IMG/VR virus record: IMGVR_UViG_3300040751_004089
Location: 1-46,431 of that record
Origin: a virus
Direction: 5' to 3' (one strand)
Length of the DNA: 46,431 nucleotides
Numbering within the stretch: position 1 is the stretch's first letter; each line of letters starts with the position of its first letter. The position numbers and the translations under genes were made by a program. A model generated the notes under the pieces. That model was not told the DNA's origin and did no database searches. It saw only the letters and a list, made by a program, of their open reading frames with translations. Shown piece by piece: positions 17,356 to 24,547 of this stretch.

Positions 17356-17366
17356 GATATATAAGA
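17356..17366 (+). promoter_or_regulatory. late-type promoter motif GATATATAAGA
   Basis: The motif lies 32 nt before the ATG at 17388, in the short gap after the 16924-17349 gene. Confidence 0.65.
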
Positions 17367-17387
17367 TGTTCCCTAATTAGATTTTTT

Positions 17388-17927
17388 ATGAGAAAGGATT
17401 TCAGGAAATTAATAGAAAAGGTATTGTCTAGTTTAGATTGGGATACCATTTTTGAAATACACAAAGTTTTTAAATTCGGAGTTGGTGAGGGTAGCGAAGT
17501 AATTCCTGGGCTGAAAAGAAAGATCTATAGCGAGGATCTTACTAAGAATGATGTTAAAAACGAACTCAAGTCCCTACTTAGATTTGTAATCAATAACGAC
17601 GTTTCTAAATTTGGATATGGACCGTGGATGATTACCTGGTTTAATCAGGATTGGGATATTATTTTCAACAATGAGCCTGAGGAGGATTTTGGTGATGACG
17701 AGTTGGATGATATTCAATTCGATTCAAGACTAGAGGTTGTTTATGCTCCACAGCGTATTTGTCTCACTGTTAATGCCGCTCCTGATGCTAAGGAAGAGAT
17801 TTCTTCGGAGGAAAGTGTGCTAAATAAAATGCTCAAAAAAGCTCTTAAGTCCGAAAATTATGAACTTGCTGGAAAAATCCAGGAAATCTTAGATGAAAAG
17901 AAATCTAAGGAGAGTTCAGATAAATAG
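17388..17927 (+). CDS. hypothetical protein with C-terminal UVR-like motif, 179 aa
   Basis: The C-terminal segment (about residues 143-173: LNKMLKKALKSENYELAGKIQEILDEK) resembles the UVR helical hairpin found in UvrB/UvrC, where it mediates protein contacts. The N-terminal 140 residues are unrecognised and the middle is acidic. It has its own late-type promoter. Confidence 0.6.
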   Translation: MRKDFRKLIEKVLSSLDWDTIFEIHKVFKFGVGEGSEVIPGLKRKIYSEDLTKNDVKNELKSLLRFVINNDVSKFGYGPWMITWFNQDWDIIFNNEPEEDFGDDELDDIQFDSRLEVVYAPQRICLTVNAAPDAKEEISSEESVLNKMLKKALKSENYELAGKIQEILDEKKSKESSDK

Positions 17928-17935
17928 TATAAATA
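17919..17935 (+). promoter_or_regulatory. variant late-type promoter GATAAATAGTATAAATA
   Basis: This element contains ATAAATA as in the T4 late consensus and parallels GATATATAGTATAAATG at 28365. Its first base is 26 nt before the TTG start at 17945. It overlaps the end of the previous gene. Confidence 0.5.
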
Positions 17936-17944
17936 AATTTATCC

Positions 17945-18427
17945 TTGAGGTACATTAAAACCATAAATGAATTTTTTGACGTTGGTGTTTTTGGAGACAC
18001 CTACGGATATGGTGGGGCAAATGGTATATTCAAGGTTCAATATAAGCCTTATAAGGATCTTTCCGTTTCTGTTGGTCCTGATCCAAATGTAAAGAGGAAT
18101 GTAAGAGGATCGCAATTTCAGGTTGGTGATATTGTTATTGGACAGCCTGTAGATTCTGAGAAGAAAGTTGCTGGAATGATCGTTAGAGCTGAAAGAGCCC
18201 CTGACAACAAATCCTATAAGTATTTCGTTCAGGTTCACACTAAAGGAAAGGACACAGAGGAGGTATTAGAGCTTATCCCGGATTCGGTTGAATTCGTTGA
18301 CAATGGCGATAAAGGACATAAGCAAATTATCTCTCACTTTAAGCTGGATACCATGCCGGGTGGGGTTTACAATTCTCCTACTGTTTACAACAACACAAAA
18401 CTTGGCATCGAGGCTATAGGAAGTTAG
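17945..18427 (+). CDS. hypothetical protein, possibly with a capsid-targeting-type N-terminus, 160 aa
   Basis: The best start is a TTG at 17945, since no ATG is near and the promoter spacing fits. The N-terminus RYIKTINEFFDV resembles the aromatic capsid-targeting segments seen in the head cluster, but lacks the clear xE cleavage site. Residues about 58-100 (FQVGDIVIGQPV...AGMIVRAE) look like a small beta-barrel. Function unknown. Confidence 0.55.
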   Translation: MRYIKTINEFFDVGVFGDTYGYGGANGIFKVQYKPYKDLSVSVGPDPNVKRNVRGSQFQVGDIVIGQPVDSEKKVAGMIVRAERAPDNKSYKYFVQVHTKGKDTEEVLELIPDSVEFVDNGDKGHKQIISHFKLDTMPGGVYNSPTVYNNTKLGIEAIGS

Positions 18428-18461
18428 AAACTTTCACTCTTTTTACTGCTAAGATGTATTG

Positions 18462-19340
18462 ATGATTCTAAGCAGGAACTTAAACAAAATAGGCTACATT
18501 AACAGGGAGATACCTCAATCCCTGGCAGGCGTTTCGCAGTTCCTATCTTTGATCCTAGATAACCTAAAACTTGATAGTGATAGAGGTATTCCTGTATCGT
18601 GCTTTGAGGTTCCTCAGGGATTCCAAGTTTTGGATTTTTCATCTATTGAAGAAGGGTCTGACGATTCTTCTAAGGTGTGGGAGATTTTCCAATTTCTTAA
18701 AAGTAGTAAGCAAAGAATTTTCTTTTACTTGCCTAATTACTATTTCTTAGGTAGTCAAATACCAGAAGTGGTTGAAACTACCAGAGGAATGATTTCATCA
18801 CTTTGCTCTTTTTTGGAGCAGGTTGGTGTCAGGGAAACCTCGGTTGTTATTAGAATTGGTAGTGCTTATGGTGCAAGAAAAGCTACCATGGATAGATTTT
18901 GTAGCGAGATTAGATCCTTCGATAAAACAACAATTGCAAAGCTTTCTGTTTGTAATGATGAAAAACCAAGTCTCTTCTCGGTAACAGACCTTTTAAGTGG
19001 AGTCTTCTATCAGGTTGGAATACCTATCGCCTTTAGATTTCTACCGCATCAGTTTAATAATGGTGGACTTTCGGTTAGGGAGGCTTATTTTCTTGCTGTC
19101 TCGACTTGGGATAAAAACCAAGTCCCCGTTTTCTTTCACTCAGAGTCCGAAGAAGTTGATGAGAACGGTTATTCTCTATCTCCATCTCCCTCTTTGAAGC
19201 TAAGACACCGAATACCCACTTTTGGACTTGAGATTGATGTTATCTTGGATTCTTCTGACGGTCTTTCCACTTGTGCAAATTACTTAGGGAATTATCTTTC
19301 TCTTAAGCCTATGGTAATTAATAAAGTTAGTAAGAAATAA
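18462..19340 (+). CDS. UV-damage-endonuclease (UvsE/UVDE)-like TIM barrel, degenerate active site
   Basis: The ATG at 18462 follows an in-frame TTG. The protein tracks the UVDE fold: IGYINREIPQ at the start, then IGSAYGARKATMDRF (compare 'GG.YG.K...L.RF'), LSVCNDEKPSLFSVTDLL (compare 'L.LEND...YS..DLL'), GIPIAFRFLPHQFN (compare 'IP.VFD.HHH..N') and VFFHSESEE (compare 'HYS...'). Family metal ligands appear changed: LEND reads VCND and FDxHHH reads FRFLPHQ. It may therefore be inactive or use another chemistry. It precedes a base-excision glycosylase gene, consistent with a repair module. Confidence 0.65.
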   Translation: MILSRNLNKIGYINREIPQSLAGVSQFLSLILDNLKLDSDRGIPVSCFEVPQGFQVLDFSSIEEGSDDSSKVWEIFQFLKSSKQRIFFYLPNYYFLGSQIPEVVETTRGMISSLCSFLEQVGVRETSVVIRIGSAYGARKATMDRFCSEIRSFDKTTIAKLSVCNDEKPSLFSVTDLLSGVFYQVGIPIAFRFLPHQFNNGGLSVREAYFLAVSTWDKNQVPVFFHSESEEVDENGYSLSPSPSLKLRHRIPTFGLEIDVILDSSDGLSTCANYLGNYLSLKPMVINKVSKK

Positions 19341-19380
19341 TTTTTATTAGCGTTTGTTTTCCTTAGTTTTGTGTAAAACA
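19341..19380 (+). promoter_or_regulatory. possible non-late promoter upstream of Fpg/Nei gene
   Basis: T-run, CGTTTG, then TAGTTTTG (19364-19371, fitting TAnnTTTG) lie 22 nt before the ATG at 19386. The layout matches that before the DNA ligase gene, suggesting a shared promoter class for replication/repair genes. Confidence 0.45.
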
Positions 19381-19385
19381 AGAAT

Positions 19386-20165
19386 ATGCCTGAGTTAGCG
19401 GAGCTTAAACTTACTTCTGATTTTGTCAATGGAGTTGTAAAGGATAAGGTGTTTACACACATATCTAAAAATCCAGAGCACAAATGGATTGAGGTTGATT
19501 TTGGTGAACCCTTTGCTTTGAGGTCTTTCAGCAGGGGTAAAGAGATTAAACTGGTTCTTGAATCTGCAGAAACTGACAAGGTCGATAATCTTATGATGAC
19601 CATGGGCATGGGAGGTCATTTCCAATGGGCTTCTCGAGGAGAGACTATAAAACATACCCACCTTTTCTTTCACTGTAATGACGGTGGACATTTGGCCTTT
19701 GTTGATGTGAGGAGATTTGGTAAATGGAAGTGGGGAGATTGGAACAAAGATAGAGGTCCAGATCCAACCACTGAATATTTCCTCTTTTGTAATAACATTT
19801 TGCAAAATCTACACAAGAGAGCTTTTGATAAACCCATCTATGAGGTGCTAATGAACCAGAGGTACTTCAATGGAATTGGAAATTATCTGAGAGCAGAGAT
19901 TTTAATCAGAATTCCTGATGAGGATCCTTTCCAATCTGCCAGAGAATTTATCAGTAAAAGGAAATGGGAACTATTTGAATTGTGTAAGGATATACCAATT
20001 CTTGTTTATGAAATAGGAGGGGGGACACTAAAAGATTGGAAGAATCCCTTTGGTGAAGTATCCTCAGTTCGGGACTTTATGAAGTGTTACGGAAATCCAC
20101 TAATGGAAAAAATAGAAGATCGTGGCGGAAGAATGTTCTGGTACGACCCAAAATGGAAAAATTAA
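19386..20165 (+). CDS. Fpg/Nei-family DNA glycosylase without a canonical zinc finger
   Basis: The N-terminus MPELAELK provides the catalytic Pro and Glu of the MutM/Nei family (MPELPE). The helix-two-turn-helix segment NQRYFNGIGNYLRAEIL matches the family NQ..I.GIGNIYA.E.L element. The C-terminal finger keeps VRDFMKCYGNPLM... and GGRMFWYDPKWK in the right places, but the four zinc cysteines are reduced to one. This resembles the 'zincless finger' of NEIL1-type enzymes. It excises oxidised bases. The 259-aa length is near normal. Confidence 0.85.
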   Translation: MPELAELKLTSDFVNGVVKDKVFTHISKNPEHKWIEVDFGEPFALRSFSRGKEIKLVLESAETDKVDNLMMTMGMGGHFQWASRGETIKHTHLFFHCNDGGHLAFVDVRRFGKWKWGDWNKDRGPDPTTEYFLFCNNILQNLHKRAFDKPIYEVLMNQRYFNGIGNYLRAEILIRIPDEDPFQSAREFISKRKWELFELCKDIPILVYEIGGGTLKDWKNPFGEVSSVRDFMKCYGNPLMEKIEDRGGRMFWYDPKWKN

Positions 20166-20169
20166 AAAT

Positions 20170-20877
20170 ATGGTAGATAAAAGAATTTTAGAAAATTGTC
20201 TCTTCCTTGACGTTGAAACAGCTACGGGATACAGATCCTTTGAAGATCTGGAGACTGAAAATCCAAGACTAGCAGATCTTTGGTCAAAAAGAGCAAAGTA
20301 CTACAGAACAGTATATGAAGACATGAATGGTCTTTCGGATTCTGAGATCTATAAGGAAAAAGCTACACTCGAACCTGAATTTTCTAGAGTTGTATGTGTA
20401 TCCTTTGGTGTACTACAAGAAAGTGGACAAGTGAGAATGACCTCTTTTTATGGAGACGATGAGGAAGAAATATTAACCAAGTGTGCTAAGGTCTTTAATA
20501 ATGCACACGTAAAGGGTATGAAGCTTGCTGGTCATAATATTAAGGGATTTGATATTCCATGCTTGGGTAAAAGCATGATCTATAAGTTAAGCTCACCAGA
20601 ATTACCTCCAAATTTGGTTATCTGGGATAAGAAACCTTGGGAAATACCGTACTTAGATACCTCTGAGGTTTTTTCCTTTGGTAGCTGGTCTCACCAAAAA
20701 TATCTTTCCCTTGACCTATTAGCATGCTCTCTTGGTATCCAGTCTCCTAAGGATGATATGGATGGATCAAAAGTAAGTGAACACTTTTGGGCAACTGGAG
20801 ATTGCGAGAAAATTAAAGAGTATTGTGAGAGAGACGTACAAACGGTAATTGATGTTTTGCTAAAGGTGGCTAAATAA
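20170..20877 (+). CDS. DEDDy 3'-5' exonuclease, DNA polymerase B exonuclease-like
   Basis: The ATG at 20170 is preferred; an upstream in-frame ATG at 20122 lies within the glycosylase gene. Exonuclease motifs appear in order: LFLDVETAT (Exo I, Asp/Glu), LAGHNIKGFDIPCL (Exo II, Asp), and YCERDVQTVIDV (Exo III, Tyr/Asp). WATGDCEKIKEYCERD is typical of the PolB-like predicted 3'-5' exonuclease family (PF10108-type). At 235 aa it is a free-standing domain, so a proofreading or repair trimming role is likely. Confidence 0.8.
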   Translation: MVDKRILENCLFLDVETATGYRSFEDLETENPRLADLWSKRAKYYRTVYEDMNGLSDSEIYKEKATLEPEFSRVVCVSFGVLQESGQVRMTSFYGDDEEEILTKCAKVFNNAHVKGMKLAGHNIKGFDIPCLGKSMIYKLSSPELPPNLVIWDKKPWEIPYLDTSEVFSFGSWSHQKYLSLDLLACSLGIQSPKDDMDGSKVSEHFWATGDCEKIKEYCERDVQTVIDVLLKVAK

Positions 20878-20902
20878 GATTTCCCTTTATTTAAATCCTC
20901 CT

Positions 20903-20943
20903 GGGATTGTTTGGATATATAAGATTCAAATAATCCCTTTTTT
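20903..20943 (+). terminator. hairpin terminator with a late promoter in its loop
   Basis: The arms 20903-20913 (gggattgtttg) and 20927-20937 (caaataatccc) form an 11-bp stem with one G-U pair, followed by six T's (20938-20943). The 13-nt loop (20914-20926) is GATATATAAGATT, the late promoter core for the next gene. Confidence 0.75.
20914..20924 (+). promoter_or_regulatory. late-type promoter motif GATATATAAGA in terminator loop
   Basis: The motif lies 30 nt before the GTG at 20944 and forms the loop of the upstream gene's terminator. Confidence 0.7.
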
Positions 20944-21735
20944 GTGAGCGTAGTTAAAGGCTTTAGTGATTTTGTTCTAAACGAAGACAAGGTAGGTTCC
21001 TTTTATAACGATGAACTTAATCCCAAGTTTTGGGATAAGTACAAAACTAAAGACGGAAAGGAAGAATGGGTCTTTGATAGAATAGTAAGGAAAAAACTTC
21101 TTAAGATTGCTGAAGACTTCTATGAAAAGTATGAGGATCTTCTGGGAGATCTCCCTATATCAGATATACAGCTCACTGGATCCTTAGCTAATTTTAACTA
21201 CACCGATAAATCGGACCTTGATGTACACGTCTTGGTAGATTTTAATAAGATAAAATCCAAAAGGGATATTGTTAAAGCTGCAGTGGATGGAGTAAGGTTC
21301 GTTTGGAACCTCAGACATGATGTTATCATTAGAGGTCATGACGTAGAACTTTATCTTCAGGATGTTCACGAACCACATACAGCTTCTGGTTTATATTCTC
21401 TTATGGATGATAAGTGGATACGTAAACCAAAGTTTGATCCACCAGAAGTTGACGAGCATGATGTTAGGAAGAAGTTCGATGGATTTGCTTCTGAAATCAA
21501 CCAAATGGAATCTAAACTTGTTACATCCTCTGCTTTGCCTGACAATGCAAAAGAGATGTACAAGCGTCTCTTGAGGATCAAGGAGAAGATTCAAAAGATG
21601 AGAAAAGATGATCTTGCCAAGGATGGTGAGTTCTCTGTGGGTAACCTAGCCTTTAAAATGCTCAGGAATGAGGGATATATAGGTAAAATAATAGATCTTA
21701 TTTCTAAAGCTTACTCTAGGATCTATTCAGAATAA
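20944..21735 (+). CDS. nucleotidyltransferase (Pol beta superfamily) with capsid-targeting-type N-terminus
   Basis: The GTG start is set by promoter spacing and by the N-terminus VVKGFSDFVLNED. That segment resembles the T4 internal-protein targeting peptide (F..F..E, cut after LNE). Residues 78-95 (TGSLANFNYTDKSDLDVHVL) are the nucleotidyltransferase motif GS...DxD with Asp91 and Asp93; Glu135 in DVELYLQD is a likely third metal ligand. The C-terminal ~80 residues are helical and charged. By family it could transfer an NMP to an RNA, protein or small molecule. If packaged, it would act early in the new host, like T4 Alt. The target is unknown. Confidence 0.75.
   Translation: MSVVKGFSDFVLNEDKVGSFYNDELNPKFWDKYKTKDGKEEWVFDRIVRKKLLKIAEDFYEKYEDLLGDLPISDIQLTGSLANFNYTDKSDLDVHVLVDFNKIKSKRDIVKAAVDGVRFVWNLRHDVIIRGHDVELYLQDVHEPHTASGLYSLMDDKWIRKPKFDPPEVDEHDVRKKFDGFASEINQMESKLVTSSALPDNAKEMYKRLLRIKEKIQKMRKDDLAKDGEFSVGNLAFKMLRNEGYIGKIIDLISKAYSRIYSE
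21674..21684 (+). promoter_or_regulatory. late-type promoter motif inside the nucleotidyltransferase gene (GATATATAGGT)
   Basis: GATATATAG lies 76 nt before the ATG at 21750, within the 3' end of the preceding gene. The spacing resembles the motifs inside genes at 7916 and 25174. Confidence 0.4.
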
Positions 21736-21749
21736 TAAAAAGAAAGACA

Positions 21750-24482
21750 ATGTTATTAGTATTCAGAAAAGGATTGGAATATGATGGTAGCATGAACGGC
21801 GAACCGTCGGACAAAGAAGCCAATATATTTCCACTAATGTCTTTGCCTCTAGATATGGAGGGAGAAGAAACGGATTTAAATGATTTCCAGTGGTGGGCAT
21901 ATTCCGATAAATGGAAAGAGTGGCTAGAAGATAATCCTAGAGAATGGCAAGCAGAATCTAAAGCCTCTGACTTCGATAAAGCTGAAGCTATGCTGGAGAG
22001 CATGGTTACTTCTAAGGGGGGTATTACTGAATATGTCTCAAGTCAGATTAAGAATATCTGGAATAATGGTAAGGTATCTTCATTTAGTGATTATGTGAAG
22101 CTTTTGGAAGCAGAGGGTGAATCAGGATCCTCTGAGTCATTCAAAAAGTTTGTAAAGCTCGGGTTTGCTCTTGAAAAACTTGCTAAAGATGGCAAGCTGA
22201 AAGACAAACTAAAAATGGAAGATCTTGAGGAAGGCAAGGAATATTCAATTGTTATAGATCCTATGACAGAGGAAGGAGATCCTATCCAAGAAGCAAGACA
22301 AGCTATTAGAATTAAAAAACTGGACGAGTCCGCAGGTTTTATCCTTGCAGATTTCGACTACAGCATTCCTGTTGGAGAAGTTAAAGATACTGAAAGTTAC
22401 CTCGATAAGGTTTCTGAGTTTGCGAAGGATGTTGCTATAGCAGGAGCAGGCTTTGCAAGTCTTTATGCTGCTGCTTATATTGGCGGGGGTCTACTATCAT
22501 CTTGGGTCTTAATGAAGTCAGCACGTGGCGTTTATAGAACCTTTTCAAGAGGTAGAAGAATATATGGCGCGGTCCAAGCAGCTAGAGGCTCGTCTGCTAT
22601 TAGAGGCGGATTTTCAGCTGTAAAAAACTTTGCAACTAGAGCATTTGGTAGAAGAGCAGCTCAAGGAGCTTTAACTAATGCCGCAAGAATAACTTTGCCC
22701 TCTGGTGCTTTTGTTGAGGGTGGACTTGCTTATTCAACAAGGGCTACTGGTAATGTTCTTTTAAAGGGAGCAGCAGAACAATCGGTTAAAGCTGCAGCAT
22801 CAAGAGCAGTTGCACAAGGCGGTGCTCGTGCAGCAACCGCTATAGGTGCAAGGGCAGCAGCCGGGGCAGGAGCAGGTGCTCTTGCTGCAGAAGCATCTAA
22901 TCCTGTTGGATGGATTATGTTAGCTGTTCAGGTTGTAGGTTCTGGAATAAACCAGCTTTGGAATTGGTACAGCGATAAGCAGGCACCTAGATATGGTGAG
23001 GTTGAAGATTTTGCTTATGGTACATTTAAGCCTAAAAATATTCCTATTGGAAAATCAATCACTGTTTGTTGGACAAGCGACGGAGGAGCAGGCTGGGGTG
23101 AATACATCTTGGATATAATAACAATGAGCAAGGATGACACAAGGACTACTATGGAGATAGTTAAGATTGGTGAATTTGACGGTAGATCTATTTTCATGGT
23201 TTTGCAGATTAATTCGGAAAGGTTCCAGAAAGCTTTGCAAGATAACGATCTAATGCTTATGTCATTTAGCAATAGTGATGTATTTGAAAGGGGATACATA
23301 GATAATGATGATTTGGAGTTCCAAACAATCCTAATCCCAGACATCACCGAGATTACAATCGCTACTTCATTTGTTGGTTATTCAACCTGGGACGAAATGG
23401 AGGAGGCTTATAATAAAGCCCCAGACAATCCAGTATATGTTCCAAAGGATGCTAAGAAAACTTACGAATTCCATTATGTGGATTCTGAGGGCAGGGATGT
23501 AAACGTAACTGGTAGTCTTGTTAGTGCAAGTGAACTTGAGGGAAGTGTGTTAAAAGAACTTATACCTGGTGAAGCAGATGCTGTTGAAGAATCTTTTGAC
23601 GGATCAAGAGAATTTGGTGATCTTTTAAACGAAAGTAAAGTGGTTTCGTTCTCTGATTTTTCTATGAGAACCTCTAATTTAATAAAAGAGGAAGAAAATG
23701 AAGATCCTGCACAAGCAGAAGAAAAACCAGCAGAGCAGGCAGAAGAGAAACCAGCAGGGCAGACAGAAGAAACCCCAGCTGAAGATGAAAACGAGGAACT
23801 AGAAGGATATGAGGCTGAACTTGATGAGGTAATCAATTCTGGGGCTGGCTTAAAGAAAACATCTTATTCTAGAATTCCGATTGTTTCTTATACGGTAAAT
23901 ACAATCAATTTTGTAGATCCTAATATCAATGAATCCCCTGAGGAATTTTCATACTTCTTAGTTGGTGATCAAAGTTTAGACCCTAAACCAAACCAGCCTA
24001 TTTTGGTAGAGTCTGCTTCTGAGGATCTAATTGGAGAACCAAGATTCGGTTTGAAAAAATACGTACCACCTACTGAGGAAGATGGAGAAGGTACTATTGT
24101 AGAACCAGATGAGGAAGTAATTGATATAGAGGATGTTGATAAGGAAAGAACTAAAATTTCTACCAATCGTGCTGATGTACAGATAAAGAGCGGTTCTAGA
24201 TCTCTTTCGATTAAAGATCGAGATATCGAAGGCGGTATAAGCATCCTCGACGAGTTTGGAAACGACGCTCTCAAGAGGGATCTTAATATTGAAGATTGGA
24301 AAGAGGTTTCTAGTGTCAAGGTAAGAGAAGATAGTGATGGTGAACCAATCAAAGTAATACTTAAGAATAGGTTTGCAAAAATGGGTGATAGAAGAAGGGT
24401 TCTTAGAAAAGGAGAACAAGGATTCAACACTGCACTGAAATTTGCTAACTCGGTTGAGGATGGTATATCTTTCTCTGGATAA
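21750..24482 (+). CDS. large mosaic virion/internal head protein with internal targeting-like segments, 910 aa
   Basis: I do not recognise the whole protein. The first ~105 residues are Trp- and acid-rich. Residues about 108-121 (GKVSSFSDYVKLLEA) look like a capsid-targeting peptide with an LxE cut site. Residues about 225-410 are Ala/Gly-rich and hydrophobic with basic patches (AIAGAGFASLYAAAYIGGG; later NPVGWIMLAVQVVGSG), plausibly membrane-active. A beta-rich domain follows. Near residue 630 a second targeting-like block occurs (LNESKVVSFSDF), then an acidic Glu/Ala/Pro linker and a C-terminal domain. The arrangement suggests a polyprotein cut by the prohead protease, or fused internal proteins. 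Confidence 0.65.
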   Translation: MLLVFRKGLEYDGSMNGEPSDKEANIFPLMSLPLDMEGEETDLNDFQWWAYSDKWKEWLEDNPREWQAESKASDFDKAEAMLESMVTSKGGITEYVSSQIKNIWNNGKVSSFSDYVKLLEAEGESGSSESFKKFVKLGFALEKLAKDGKLKDKLKMEDLEEGKEYSIVIDPMTEEGDPIQEARQAIRIKKLDESAGFILADFDYSIPVGEVKDTESYLDKVSEFAKDVAIAGAGFASLYAAAYIGGGLLSSWVLMKSARGVYRTFSRGRRIYGAVQAARGSSAIRGGFSAVKNFATRAFGRRAAQGALTNAARITLPSGAFVEGGLAYSTRATGNVLLKGAAEQSVKAAASRAVAQGGARAATAIGARAAAGAGAGALAAEASNPVGWIMLAVQVVGSGINQLWNWYSDKQAPRYGEVEDFAYGTFKPKNIPIGKSITVCWTSDGGAGWGEYILDIITMSKDDTRTTMEIVKIGEFDGRSIFMVLQINSERFQKALQDNDLMLMSFSNSDVFERGYIDNDDLEFQTILIPDITEITIATSFVGYSTWDEMEEAYNKAPDNPVYVPKDAKKTYEFHYVDSEGRDVNVTGSLVSASELEGSVLKELIPGEADAVEESFDGSREFGDLLNESKVVSFSDFSMRTSNLIKEEENEDPAQAEEKPAEQAEEKPAGQTEETPAEDENEELEGYEAELDEVINSGAGLKKTSYSRIPIVSYTVNTINFVDPNINESPEEFSYFLVGDQSLDPKPNQPILVESASEDLIGEPRFGLKKYVPPTEEDGEGTIVEPDEEVIDIEDVDKERTKISTNRADVQIKSGSRSLSIKDRDIEGGISILDEFGNDALKRDLNIEDWKEVSSVKVREDSDGEPIKVILKNRFAKMGDRRRVLRKGEQGFNTALKFANSVEDGISFSG

Positions 24483-24513
24483 AAAAACGTCAATTTTTCT
24501 GAAAAAGAAAATC

Positions 24514-24524
24514 GATATATAAAG
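24514..24524 (+). promoter_or_regulatory. late-type promoter motif GATATATAAAG
   Basis: The motif lies 34 nt before the protease-scaffold ATG at 24548. No other late-type motif lies immediately upstream of the capsid gene at 26578, so this promoter and the one at 25174 probably serve it too. Confidence 0.7.
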
Positions 24525-24547
24525 TTAAATAATAGTAAAGTCAAGAA

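Noticed and set aside
23969-24544. 191-codon open frame on the minus strand
   Set aside because: It lies opposite a well-supported gene, is Ser/Leu-rich as expected from antisense of Glu/Lys/Asp-rich coding sequence, and lacks a promoter motif. Other minus-strand frames in the window are similar shadows.
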